Shown: piece by piece, positions 33,905 to 45,500 of the stretch
How positions within the stretch are numbered: the first letter of the stretch is position 1
Layout of the letters: every line of letters starts with the position of its first letter
Assembly: GCA_933228895.1 (NCBI GenBank)
Contig: OW121850.1
Span: 30,885,773-30,949,772 of the forward strand
DNA length: 64,000 nt
Reading direction: 5' to 3'
From: Platycnemis pennipes
Lineage: Eukaryota; Arthropoda; Insecta; Odonata; Platycnemididae
Position numbers and translations under genes: made by a program
Notes under the pieces: model-generated
What the model was told of the DNA's origin: nothing
The model's database searches: none
What the model saw: only the letters and a program-made list of their open reading frames with translations

Positions 33905-34492
33905 TTTTTCGTCCTATTTTGTATCCGTTAATCTCTTTGTACCAATACAATTCCTGTACTTTTTCATCCTTCATGACGGGTTCCTCATATTTCATTCGGA
34001 GTACTTCTTTACAAATCTCTCGAGCTAGTTTTCTCTCCATGATAACCTTCATTAAATCATAATCTAGTCTCGAAGGCCATTATTCCTCGATGTGTGCTAG
34101 TTAATGCTCTGTCCTCATATCTTTTTACAATTCTTATGAAATTTCGTTAAACCCAGCTATTACTGTAGCGTCTTCAGGAGTAACACGGATCATCTTTCTA
34201 ATCTTCTTACTTCTATATACATGCAAACTATTTCCGGTTTTACATTTTCTGCTGTTGTTATTAGCTCTTATGATGTCAATTTTGTTATTTTTTCGTGGTC
34301 TGAGGAATTTTGTGAAAGCCTTGCTTCATCGTTATGTTTCGTCTCCTAGTCACACCAAATGGTCTCTATAAAACCCCTTAACTATCGTGACCACGACATT
34401 AGGATAAGGCTCAAAATTATTTATGGTTGGTGTTGATTAGGAATAAAATTAGGTATACAATATAGAGAATAACGTGTCCCCAGGGTCGGTTG

Positions 34493-34560
34493 GGTGCTGT
34501 GGCTATAGTACTGGCCTCCCAAACCAAGGGTTCGGTCTCGAATCCTGGCGGTAGTAGAGG
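34493..34560 (+). repeat. tRNA-derived SINE head
   Basis: TGGCTATAGTACTGG (A-box-like), CTCCCAAACCAAGGG and GGTCTCGAATCCTGGCGG (B-box-like) occur in tRNA order and spacing. A SINE is likelier than a functional tRNA because the arms pair poorly. Confidence 0.55.
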
Positions 34561-35284
34561 TATGGTATTGAATTGAATTTATTATTTACTCGTATATTGA
34601 AAGCATTGGTATGCCGATACCCAACAGTCCACCTGTGTGGAGAGCCCTTCAAGTTCAGTTCCCTGTACATCTTATGGGATGTTGTGTAGTGAACTCCTTG
34701 GTGCCTTTCGTCAACATCAGGCTAATGATTTGTGTCCTGACATCTTTCCACTTTTCTTCAGTTTTCGGCCTCTTTTTAAATACCGACCAATCCTTCAGGG
34801 TTTAAATGAACTTAACTGTAAGTCACCTCCCCCGAATAATTGTAACGACAGCTCAAATAATTTAATGGTGAAAGCGCAGTCTATATTGAATTTATTTTAT
34901 CAGAATTAAGGTCAATCGTGAGCATTATTTCTTTCGTAGGAATAGTTTCTTATTATAATTGCTAATTAATAAGAAATCGTATAATTACAGGGATGCAGGC
35001 CAACTCATCTCTATTACTGCATGCGTTTGGGAATTTTTATCGAATATATTTGAATAACACGGAAACAAGTCGGAGGCAAACTCGAAAGAAAATCCTACCC
35101 TTGAACTTTATGTGGTTTAATGAAAAACGTTTCCCCTAATAAACGGGCTGAATTGTTACTAGCGTTGTAAACACTATTAAGTATATAAAAGCTAATGTTC
35201 ACTGTAAAAAAAACAATCCATGTATCAATGTCCATTTCTCCCCATCTATTCCCTCTGATTCATTATTTGATAGGATAGGGTAAG

Positions 35285-35355
35285 GGCCGGTCGTGGTAGC
35301 CATGCAACTTACCGACTGGCAACCCAAGGGTCGCGGGTTCAAACCCGGGTTCGTA
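35285..35355 (+). repeat. tRNA-derived SINE head
   Basis: GGCCGGTCGTGGTAGCCATG, then ACCGACTGGCAACCCAAGGG, then TCGCGGGTTCAAACCCGGG. The last forms a good T-arm with a canonical B box GGTTCAAACC. The body continues into AT-rich sequence. Confidence 0.6.
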
Positions 35356-35528
35356 GATGAATGCTGTGGTTCTTTTAGTTATAAAAACATCAATTAGATG
35401 ACATGATGTAACCTTATCTGCTGTATCTAAAATCCAAGTCTCCTACTACTAGTATAAGGAACAAATCACTGTACCAGATTTATATCCGATGGAAGGAATG
35501 TTTTGGGGCTCAAACCACAGACTCTGGA

Positions 35529-36330
35529 ATGAGAAACCAGTGCTTATCCTACTCCACCTCAACAGTTGTTTCTCAAAATAAAGTCGTATCATGTTTCCCT
35601 CCGAACTTTTTTGAAATACCTACATCATGGGATCCTGGGATAATCCGCGGAAGAGAAAAATTGTGCGCCGTTTTTTTATCGATCTCGTCCTTTTTATCCG
35701 TCCTCGTGGCGAATAATGAGTCGCCTCTAGATTTGCCGTCCCTTCGGTGGCGTCCTCTCCCTCTCTCTCTCTTCCGTAGATTTGGGAATTCCGGAGGTCG
35801 GGTCGTTCATCCCGGAAAGCCTCCTTCTCGCCCTGAGCGAACCCCCAATCTCCCTCACCTCCCGAATCCACTTCCTATCCCTCCCTCGGGCTTACATCTC
35901 TCCAGCCCTCAATCAGTTTTTCTTCCCCGCTGTCGCGCCCCCTCCCTCCCTCCCCCCTTCTCCGCCCCCTTTTCGATTCGCTGGGCAACCTCCCTCGGAT
36001 GAAGTAGGAATCGTTTTCCCAAAACTCAACCTCCTGACACTCATTCGTGCTGAAAAACCTCGAAATCTTCAGTTCGGCTGGCTGGGTGGTCGTGCCCGTT
36101 CGTTAAATACGAGATTTATCCGCCATCATCGGCCAATGCATGATCGATATCGATCCGTTTGATTCGGAGAAGTCGAAGTTTCCGATACATCGGAGGTCGA
36201 TGACTATCTTGGACACCCACGGTGACGAGATGGTCGTTTCGTGGTACCCACCCGTAGTCTCGTCCTTCAAATTTAAATCAAGATGTTTGTCTTTTTCTGG
36301 AGTTATGGAGTCTGGAGTATATGGAGCCAT
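35529..36330. other. CpG- and pyrimidine-rich block
   Basis: C/T-rich on the + strand with frequent CpG, and frames on both strands. A + frame at 36140-36355 beginning MIDIDPFDSEKSKF is complex enough to be an exon but matches nothing I know, and it runs into the MITE at 36335. Similar blocks occur near 43.8-44.2, 45.7-46.0, 47.8-48.1 and 52.6-53.0 kb. They could be promoters of unseen genes; this is not established. Confidence 0.35.
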
Positions 36331-36334
36331 TATA

Positions 36335-36630
36335 CACTGTAAAAAGTTGATCTGATTTTCAGTGCGATCTGAATTTAAGCGCTGTCTGGTTTAAGGCAGG
36401 AACACGGATGCAAGGTGCGGAAGAGGCAGGAACATGGATGGTTGGTACAGGAGCAGTTAAGCAGGAAGCAGAGGAAGCAGGATTCTGGATGGTCTGATTT
36501 TCAGTCGTTCACCTGCCTTATTTTTAGACAAGATATTACTGCTGAAATTCAACATACCCTGTCTTAAAATTGTTGCATCTGAAATTCAGATCGCTTTTGT
36601 GCCTTAAAATCAGATCTACTTTTTACAGTG
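36335..36630. mobile_element. 296-bp CACTG-ended MITE, copy 1
   Basis: Begins CACTGTAAAAAGTTGATCTG and ends with the near-inverse CAGATCTACTTTTTACAGTG, giving TIRs of about 25 bp with one mismatch. TA flanks each side. CACTG-type ends with a 2-bp duplication suggest a CACTA/EnSpm-like transposase acting in trans; this is an inference. It is non-coding. Copy 2 is at 48257-48552 and differs at only four positions that I can see. Confidence 0.9.
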
Positions 36631-37880
36631 TAGCGACCGAAATTTGGTGACGCCACGGCGCGCCGCACAGTGGGACCAAATAAAAAAAAACTGGCCAAAA
36701 GTGGAAAAATGAAGTTTGCGTAAAGCGGCCAAAATTAGGTGCTAAGTATTATTGATTATGTGCTCTTCACGACAGTATACTACACGGAGCAAGTAAAATT
36801 TCCGGATAATGTGTACGAATTGTCAAAGCATGTCAGTGTGATTTTGGCTGCTGTAGCTTTCTCGCCAAAAACATGAATGTTCTTATCTTCATTGAAAATT
36901 TTCTATGCAATATTTTGAATTTTTTAAATTCTACTTAAAATAACACTACCTTTACGCACAAAATGAGTTTAGAGTAGTTTACTTTAACTTTTTTCTTAAC
37001 GTGTTTAGATTTTTATTTAGAAAGTGCTGTTTTTACGTTAAATTTTATTTTAAAAGACAATTATCGTTTTCATCGACATCAGCCGACACGGAGTTATCTA
37101 TACTGCATGATATAGTAGAGTATTAATAACAGTTTAAAAGATAATTCTTTCAGATTTTCTAATTTTTCATTTTACCAACTATATTTCTTCGATAGTGCAC
37201 CGGCCACTTCGTCGCTGCAGCGGGGGCCGCCATTTGCCTCTGGGGAAATGGTGAAATTTTGGCGGAGAGGAATTTCAGTTTAACATATTCAGCAGGTAAT
37301 ATACATGTTGTGCACGTATATCACCCATACTTATTGAAACAGGTTACTGAATTAGCTAAAATTTGAGAATACTCTTGTCACATATTTTCGTCCCCGTTAA
37401 CCATTTGGCCATAAGGTGTACATGAAATTGAGACCGAATATACGAAATTTCTGCATGATTAGCCTTTACCTACAAAGTGTTCTTATGACCTGACGATCGC
37501 CCATAGACACAAGACGTTGCTGGAGGGGAGTGGAGGTGGGCACGGAAGAGGGCGTTGTCGTGCGAGTGCAGCGGAAGGCGCCAAGTGGGCAATAATCTGC
37601 TCTCTTAGATGTTGCCTACCCTTCTGAGTTGTACAGTCCTTTCTTATTGCTTTAATCCTCTGGTAACACTCCACGGATCTCTTTTACATGTCTACTGCGA
37701 CAAATGTCAGTTGCAACTTAACGTTAAACAGTTTGTGACTATTAATTTTTGGAGGAGGAATAATTCGATAACGCGATCCTATAAAATTTGAAACACGAAG
37801 ATCGAGCGCGCTCAAACCATATGGTATTTAAGTGTAACAATCACTAAAAAATAATCGCGGGGAAGTCACATCCGGGAAAT
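36631..37880. other. anonymous DNA
   Basis: AT-rich, with no recognised gene or repeat. Confidence 0.4.
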
Positions 37881-37884
37881 ATGC

Positions 37885-38552
37885 GGCCGAGCGAAGAGAA
37901 AGCTAAGAATTATAAAAAGAGTACTTGGGGAATGTGATGAGTTGACGAAAGAGCGATGTTACTTTTCACTAGTTAGGCCCCAAATTGAGTATGTAGCCAG
38001 TGTATGTCATCCGAATGAATTAGGTTTGATCAGAGAGTTAGACAGTGTGCAGCGTAGAACAGCTAGGCTCGTCAAAAGGTGTTACGATAGGTTGAGTAGC
38101 GTCTCAGAATTCGGGTGAGAATAATTATCAGAGCGTAGGTTAAAAGTACAGATTAAATCTATTTGAGAAATTTCAATCGGAGAGCTTTACTGAAGATGTT
38201 AGCCACATATTAAAAACACCAGCGTACTATGCTAGATTCGGCCAGATAAATAAGATTAGAGTGATAGATTGTCGTACTGATATATTCAAAATGGTATTTT
38301 TCCCCCGTACTATAAGAGAACAGAATAGGCAGCATTGTTAAGGAATAGGTAGGGGAAATATTTTAGAGTAGTCTGTAGTGCATGGTGCATGTATTAATCC
38401 TTTAAATACTATGGATACTAACAATCTAGTTGCATAACACCCTATAGTTGCTTGTTTGCATGGCAATCGTGCATGCTTGGTGATCTTCACTCCCTGCTAC
38501 ACACCCTCGTGGTGGCCTGCAGGATATCGTGTAGATGTAGATTTATATTTCC
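37885..38552 (+). pseudogene. LINE 3' fragment, homologous to 4060-4760
   Basis: KLRIIKRVLGECDELTKERC then YFSLVRPQIEYVASVCHP and ELDSVQRRTARLVKRCYDRL reproduce the RT C-terminal block of the 4.1-kb relic. A stop and frame changes follow (about 38117 onward), with later fragments such as SERRLKVQIKSI and a DRLSY-like remnant. The hairpin and GATGTA tail end it at about 38552. 5'-truncated and dead. Confidence 0.8.
38491..38552 (+). repeat. LINE 3'-terminal hairpin and tail, copy 3
   Basis: CCCTGCTACACACCCTCGTG pairs with GTGGCCTGCAGG, then ATATCGTGTAGATGTAGAT. It is the same family end as at 4701-4756. Confidence 0.75.
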
Positions 38553-41500
38553 GAGTTGAAAATGTCACGATTTGTTGGCCATTTTAACTAAAGTTTTAGG
38601 CTAAGGAAATAGGTTTCTCAGCTTATTTTCCTTAGATGTGTCAATTACTGATGAAGTTAAATTTTTTCACTGATTTAAGGACGAGAAAGAGAAGAATTAT
38701 ATTAATATGATGAGGTTAGTTCATCGTAAAATCAAGTGAAGTGCTGCGTCAACTACATCTTGGGATTTTTGACTCATGATGATGATGTAACGACAGGAAA
38801 CATTCGGTCCCGGTCACTAAAAAGAAAGAAAAAATGAATTATGTTTGCGGGTAAAAGGAAAACGCCTTTATGACACTTTCAAGTTCCATTAATTGTTTTG
38901 CGTTTTTAAATAGTGCAAGGGAAAATGCCATTTCCTTAGGAAAATGTATCTCTCGCATTGGTCAACACTATTTGATTTGCCTATATCCTTCGGCATTAGT
39001 AATTAAAAATATATGCTTGATATCTGTAAAATTATTTTACTTAAAACTGGTTCCAAACCCAGATTTTAAGCTAATTATGTGACGGTTTTTTAGTCCTTAG
39101 TCCTAGCAGTTTGGAGATTGATGATAGCTAATGTTCATTTTTGCTGTCTCAGATGTAGATACTTTAATGTCACTTTCCACATTTTGTTGCCATATATTTT
39201 CAATAAATAATATGTAATAAATTTTTCCTTCCCTCACTTTTACCCCTCCTTATCCCTTCCAGTCTCGCTAGGTATTAATTCTTAATCTTCATGAGAATTG
39301 TGCATCGCTGCAGAGTAACTTAATGCGTGGATTCTTTTAAGTTTATTTTCACATTTGACGAATGATATTCACTACACAGACGTGCATGTTGCTTAGAAAT
39401 ATATTGTGTTACTTTTACATTTGCCGTGATATACGATGTTGTACCGTAGGAGTTAACAGGAGAACTTCGAAAAAAGGTTGGAAAAAGAAAATTAGGTTCG
39501 AACTCAATTGAAAAATTTATGAATTTTATGCAATTCGTTAGCATATTTTGATTAAATTTTTTCTCCCAGTTTCTTCAGTCTGCTGGTACTAGCCTGCAGT
39601 TCTGTCCTTTGGCAACCTATTAGAAGTAATTTCATCATTGTCTCACCTCGAATTATTGAATGTTTGAAAAGGACTTGAGATAACGCTTGCAAGTTCACCT
39701 CGTGTTATCTTTCACAATGTATGGTCAAGTGTCAGTGTGCTGTACTGCAAGTCAGGGGCCATAACGCTCTCACATTTCCTAAGTTGTTTACTGCATGATA
39801 TGAGACAAGGACGGTGGTGTTACGCCGTTGTTAGGCCCATCCATCACCACCCGAATCCTAAATCTGCAATATTCTTGTAGCCATCCTATTATGCCGTAGT
39901 ATGTACCTGGCAATAAATGCATGGTCTAATTACTTCGTTGGATTTCTGTAATTGTATAGATTACGACCAAATAAGGATGAGCGATTTGATTCACATACCC
40001 TCCGGCATTCGATTCCAATCGGCCGACTCCTGTCATATCTTCTGGAATTTGACATGAAAATCGAACTTCTCGGTCCAATCGTATAAATGGAATTGGGTTT
40101 AAGGAGAGGGTCTGACGGGAGGGCTCGTTAATTTTCCCCGTCTGTTCCCCGTCTTTCATCCCTAATGTCTTCATCCCCCTCCCTCTGAAGTTCTAACGCT
40201 CCCTAACTTAGCCAGTCCCTTAATCTGAATCCCTAAGGGATTAATGGATGAGGTCGAGGTTTAGACTGTCTTCCCAGACTAAAGGGAAAATATTTTTCTT
40301 TTTTCATTTTTGGGATCGTGTATAATCCCTTTAATATGGGTCTTCTCCTTTCCATTCATAGCATCATTTCCTTTGGGAATGCCTTTGTTGATCTCCAATG
40401 TCTCTTCACTTGGAATCATCTTCAAGGATTAATCTGTCGTTTGGAGTAGCATGTTTCTTTTTATGCCCATTGCATTGCTATGCACATAATTAGACTTATT
40501 AAGAATCACATAGTCGTTTTCTCTTTTTTCGGCTATGAGAACTTCAAAGCTACGAATTATTTAATGGGTGGGTTTATGAAATATATTGGTAGCAAAAACG
40601 GACCACAAATTTGAAGTAGCGCTTTTAAGGCTACGTCGAAAACTGTTTAATATCATTTGCAAGCAAACGATTTAAAACAGCATCATGACTGCTGATCAGG
40701 CACTGAAGTACCAAGTTTTCTTTCTTACTTTTTAGTAGAGGCCTTTATATATTTCTCTGAGGAAGTGCTCCGATAATTTTTCTGGAGATTCATTGAAAAG
40801 CAGAGATCCTTCCGGTATGTGATTGTTCATAAGTTGCAAAGATCCTATGCTCAGGGCTGTAGGGTTTGCTTTAGTTTATACTATTAATCGAACATTGTTT
40901 TGTACACTTCTCCATAATTAGTTACCATTCAAGTGGGTGTTATGCCTTTTGATTTTACTATCTCGGGGATCAAAATCTTAAGACCATTAGTTACATTTTC
41001 TCACACCAAATGGGGATAGCTTCTCATTAGCTTTCTTTTACCATTCCAAGTAGCTTATGGTGAATAATTATGCAGAAATAACTTTTTTATCTATGATATT
41101 GATCATGACATTGTTTAAACAATGCATATTTGGGATATCACGGAGTGTCTCTTATATATTGACCTGAGAGCTCTTATGGCAGAAACCTGCAGGAACTAGC
41201 TAAAAACAACAAAGAAATACGTCAACTTTCGTCGAATAGTGTAATAAATTGAAAGTCGGTGATGTTTTGAATCTGTTTAAAGCGCCCTTAACCACTCATA
41301 TCTTTTATTTTGAGAAATGCTTCTTGACTGAAATTCGTCCTCCCGGTGGAGGTGAAAATATTTGAACCCTCTGCGTTCTGAGGTGTCAATTTCAATCGTA
41401 TTAGTTTTCATGGCTAAAAATTGAAATGATAATATTTCTGACACAACTGAAGCTTGACGTGGGGAAGCTCGGGGCTGCCAAAATAATGCCGGAATAGTTA

Positions 41501-41600
41501 GGGAACACCCAGACCTCTCTCGACGGTTTCTCAAGGGTGCCATACAGCTCTTGTCCTAGCTGAATGATGATTGCATCACAGCGAATATTAGTCTTCGGAG
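38553..41600. other. anonymous DNA
   Basis: No gene, tRNA or terminal repeat recognised. Frames are short and unremarkable. Confidence 0.4.
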
Positions 41601-41639
41601 TTCAAAGTGATACAACTCATCTGCAAGGTTAGGATTCTT

Positions 41640-42055
41640 GGATCTCGGATCAAGGGGATGAAGTGAAGGTTATGGATGCGATCGCACCCTCGGGCCATAA
41701 CCCACTTGACTCCGCAATGGACTTCCTCCTTTCTCGCAGCCACCCCTGGGCTACCCGCCCCTGACCTCTATCTCAATCGCTCTCCTGGGAAAACTTGTCC
41801 GTAATCGACCCTTCCTCGGGCGAAGCCACACAATAAATTACTTCCACCGTTCCCCTGAGGAATACGAAGCGTTGTTCGGTGCATCAAAACTGGGTGTGTG
41901 CGTTCAGCTTGGTGCGTGAAACCGTACGCGCGCGCGTCAGATGCGATGTTGCTATGGCGACCAGTTGGTACTGCAGCGGAGCGTAGCGTTGTATCCGAGC
42001 GCGCGGTGCTTTAGGGATGCTATGTAGCATATTTAGGAATTGAGGTCATTCCGCT
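41640..42055. other. CpG-rich block with an RFX/X-box-like site
   Basis: CpG-dense sequence including CGCGCGCG near 41929. GTTGCTATGGCGACC at 41948-41962 resembles the RFX X-box palindrome (GTNRCC..RGYAAC) with mismatches. It might be a promoter; no exon is recognised nearby. Confidence 0.3.
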
Positions 42056-42067
42056 ACAATGGGGGAG

Positions 42068-42593
42068 TTAACTCGGAACCGAAATCGCAATTTTGTACAC
42101 GAAATCGTTGGATGGAAACGAAAAAATAATTTTAGTGAAAAAATTAATCTTCTAACCACAACCATTCACTCATAAATCAAAACTTCAAATTCGCAAAAGG
42201 TGACGCCCACCGAAAAATCTGCTTTGATAACATTGACGTCATTTTCCTCCCGTCCTTGACTGCTTTTCGAGGAAGGGAAGGGAGTGGAGGGGGGTTCTCA
42301 GAAGGTCTACTCTCACAGATGCTGCTGCAGCTGCTCCGATTGGCAGAGTCAGCTGTGTCCCCCCATTGCGATGAGGCGAAGTAGATTACCGGGCTCAGTT
42401 GTGATTGGATGAGGTCGATATACGCCAGAGGTGGCACCACGCCCACTTTTACGAAAGGGTTAAGAACATCAGTTTTTCGCCGCTTATAACTCGAGAAATA
42501 ATTGACGGATCAAAAAACGGAAAAATACGTGTATTTTTATTTTACAAACTCTATCTGATTCGGCAATAAAAAATATGGTAAACGATCCCATTG
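42068..42593 (+). repeat. ~530-bp dispersed repeat with a CRE site, copy 1
   Basis: Direct repeat of about 59150-59680, with scattered substitutions and small indels. Conserved words include ACTCGGAACCGAAATCG, AGTGAAAAAATTAATCTTCT, CATTGACGTCATTTTCCTCC, CTTTTACGAAAGGGTTAA and CCGCTTATAACTCGAGAAAT. A palindromic TGACGTCA is at 42234-42241 and GTGATTGGA (inverted CCAAT) at about 42402. No coding frame or terminal repeat is visible. Confidence 0.9.
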
Positions 42594-45500
42594 TGAAAGA
42601 GCTAATTGAAATCTTTTGCGGGCACAAAGTACCTAATAAAATAATCCGCAGGTTCATAGTGAAGGCAGAGGGTATATTCCATTAAAATTAAGGTAATCAT
42701 CAAAATTAAAGGTACATTAATCTTGTATCTTTCAGGTTAATTGTTTATGTTGCTTGATCCGTTTAAAGAAAAAAGTGTAAATATTTCAACACATAGTTAT
42801 GTCGTGAACAAGAAAAATTTCCCATAGAAAATTCCACTGCAATACTCTTTATGAGATATCTACAGAGAAAATTATTAAGATCGTTCTAAGACATGGAAAA
42901 TTTCAGCTATAAAGCTTCTGCTATAGAAAATTGCGGTATATTTATTGGTTATTGCCTCATGCTTGAAATTTTTCTTCATTAGTACTATGATGTCACTTTT
43001 TTACTACGGAAAAAAGGATGAAATTTGCGACAATCATCTCTTATTGATTGGCGAATCTCTATTACAGCTGCATTAGGAAGAATGTATTTAGTGTAAATAT
43101 GCATAATAAGGGTGCCAGTTATATAGAAAATGCGCAACTCTGGGAGTTCCACTAGCTGGATTTTTTTGCAGGACTTGAAAATGTCCTCACTTCCTCGCGA
43201 ATCTCCCAGGAGTTGCTTTAGCTTAGCAAATTGTTTCAAAATAGTTAAAATTTCAGGACAAAAATGCCGTGAGAGTGTTTTTTCAGAGGTGGAGAAGCAC
43301 GCAATGCGAAGGGAGTGAGCAGAGAGAGTCATTTTTATATAAGAAGAACACCGTGGTCCATTAACTCCAAATTCCACGACGCTTCATTTCACGCCGAGAG
43401 GGCAAGAGATGTAATTTCCCCGCATTTTTCCTAAGGTGCTTGAACCTCTTAGTTTTCCACAATAATAGAGGGTTATTCGCGGCAAGAGGGAAGCTCTCAT
43501 TACATGCCAGCGCGACGCAGTCCAAGTTCATTCCCACTCCGACTCGCTCTCTGCCAAGCTTAGCCGCGACGCTCTTCCGCGTCGGAGTAAATATCTCGCA
43601 CCCCTCTCTTTTAACCCTCAAAGTCGCAATTTGAGACCCTTTGGTATATTCCGAGGATTGGTCTTAATTGTCGAGTGTAAGGAGATAGGATTCAAAGACT
43701 TGTTTGCCGTTTTGCGAGCCAGAAAATAAACCCTCGATTTTGGCGACGAGGGAGAAAAAAAATCTTCACCACTAACATGTTTACATCGCGGAGGGAGGGG
43801 TGGGGGCGGCGGTAACCTTGGCAACCGACCACTCGAACCGATTCCTCTCACCCTCCACCCTCATCTCCCTCCCTCCTCCGGCGACACCCTTAACCCCCGC
43901 CCCCTCCTCCCCTTTCCGCATATCCATTTTCCCTCAGGAGCACCCTTTCCCCTCTGTCCGGTCTTCTCGGGCACCTCTGACGCCACTGCTATGCCTCTAA
44001 CCCCTCCCCGCAGTCCGATCCCTTTGTATTCCGTCGCGTTTCACCACCCCCCTCTTCCTTCCGCCCTGATGTCATCCCTTTCCCGACCCTTTTGTCCTCT
44101 CCCTACGCTCCATCCCCCTCCCTTCCCCTTACTCCCCCTTCTCAGGGACCCCCACGCCCCTTGGCGTCCCTCTAATTTAGAGAGATCCTCGTAAAAACCC
44201 TTTATCCCCGCGCCCTGTTCCCTCCTTCACTCTCGTTGCATTCCGTTGCTGCTTCTACCATGGAGAGGGAGAGCCTTCGGAATATGGAACGGCGTCCATG
44301 AACAAATTCCACCTTGAACTTTAAGCAGGGGCGTATCAATTTTCTGGAAGGAGTTCCATGAAAGATTGGCAAAGGGGGCTGGATATTCAATCTTTGAATG
44401 AATTTTGCTTTGTCGCTTGGCTTTGAATGAAATGTCTAATGTTTCAAAACACGTATTTTTACTTATTTTCCATTTCAATCGGTTTCAGGTTTTCCTCAAT
44501 CGATTTGACAAATCCTCGCATTCATTTTGTCATTTTCCCATTGATACTATGCTTTTGTTATCCATTCTGGAAAAAACTGAGCATGCAAATGGCTGTTGTA
44601 GTGAACATCACGCCCGTGGTTTCCTAAAATGTTGGTAGAGGCTTAATAAGAATGTCAACATGGAAAAATTCATCAGCTGGCTACATGCTTTCAGCTTTCT
44701 TTCACTAACGGAATAAAATATGAAAATTGAAGAATGTGCAATTGCATAAAATAACTTACTGCATCATGACAGGTTAAATTAAGTTTTAATCTATATTTTA
44801 TATTATAATTTATTACACTCGCAATTTGTGTACTTGCAATCTGCTAAAATCAAAAACTCTTAGCTAACAAAATACGGTTCTGCCGAGTAAATTTGTTTAT
44901 TATACCGATCCAGTGTTAACATTACATGTATTATTTATACTTAAACACGTGATTTCCTATTCCCATCATAAAAAGAAAGTAAAGCACCAGAGTTAAAATG
45001 TAATATGTATCAGAGATTTGAGCAAGAAGTAACAGAATGGGAGAGAAATTTTAGATGATTCCAGCCATCACCAAAGGAGTCTTCCTGAAGTATCCAACCC
45101 CTCTGCCTCTTCCCCAATCCAGTGGTGTATGTCCAATTATATTGACTAGCTTTTCTTAATTTGTGTCAGATGGTGATAATGTGGTCTTGAAACTTTTTGT
45201 GAGGAAAAACAAAGTATTTCTTTTCATTATGAAGAAACGGTGACCACAATGTTACGCCAAAACTGTCAACTTTAGAAATTTAATTGAACATTGGTGAAAT
45301 CGGGTTTGTCTGTAGTCCAGCTGCTATCAGTTATCATCTGAAAATGGTTCTAGTTTTTAAAATTATTACTCGTCAGTGCATTTGGATGCCGGTTTAACAT
45401 CACCCCTTCTTCCATCAGTGAAAAAATCCTTCTTACTTACGAAAAACACACCATAAACATAAATGGAATCTTCTCGTGTCTTTTATGAGGAGTCATGCTA

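Noticed and set aside
33905..34075. A - strand stretch rich in Glu/Lys codons (KVIMERKLAREICKEV...) as an exon
   Set aside because: It looks coding-like, but stops lie just upstream, no family is recognised and no clear splice sites are seen.
35285..35355. Functional tRNA gene
   Set aside because: Good T-arm and B box, but acceptor and anticodon stems do not pair; a SINE head is more likely.
36335..36630. Tc1/mariner MITE because of the TA flanks
   Set aside because: The second copy has AA flanks and the ends are CACTG, which fits a CACTA-type 2-bp duplication better.
42985..43377. 130-codon - strand frame as a host gene
   Set aside because: No recognisable domain or convincing splice context; a frame of this length is expected by chance in 64 kb.
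43800..44194. Pro/Ser-rich frames in pyrimidine-rich blocks (also 35.5-36.2, 45.7, 47.8 and 52.6 kb)
   Set aside because: Low-complexity C/T-rich DNA gives long frames in several registers on both strands.
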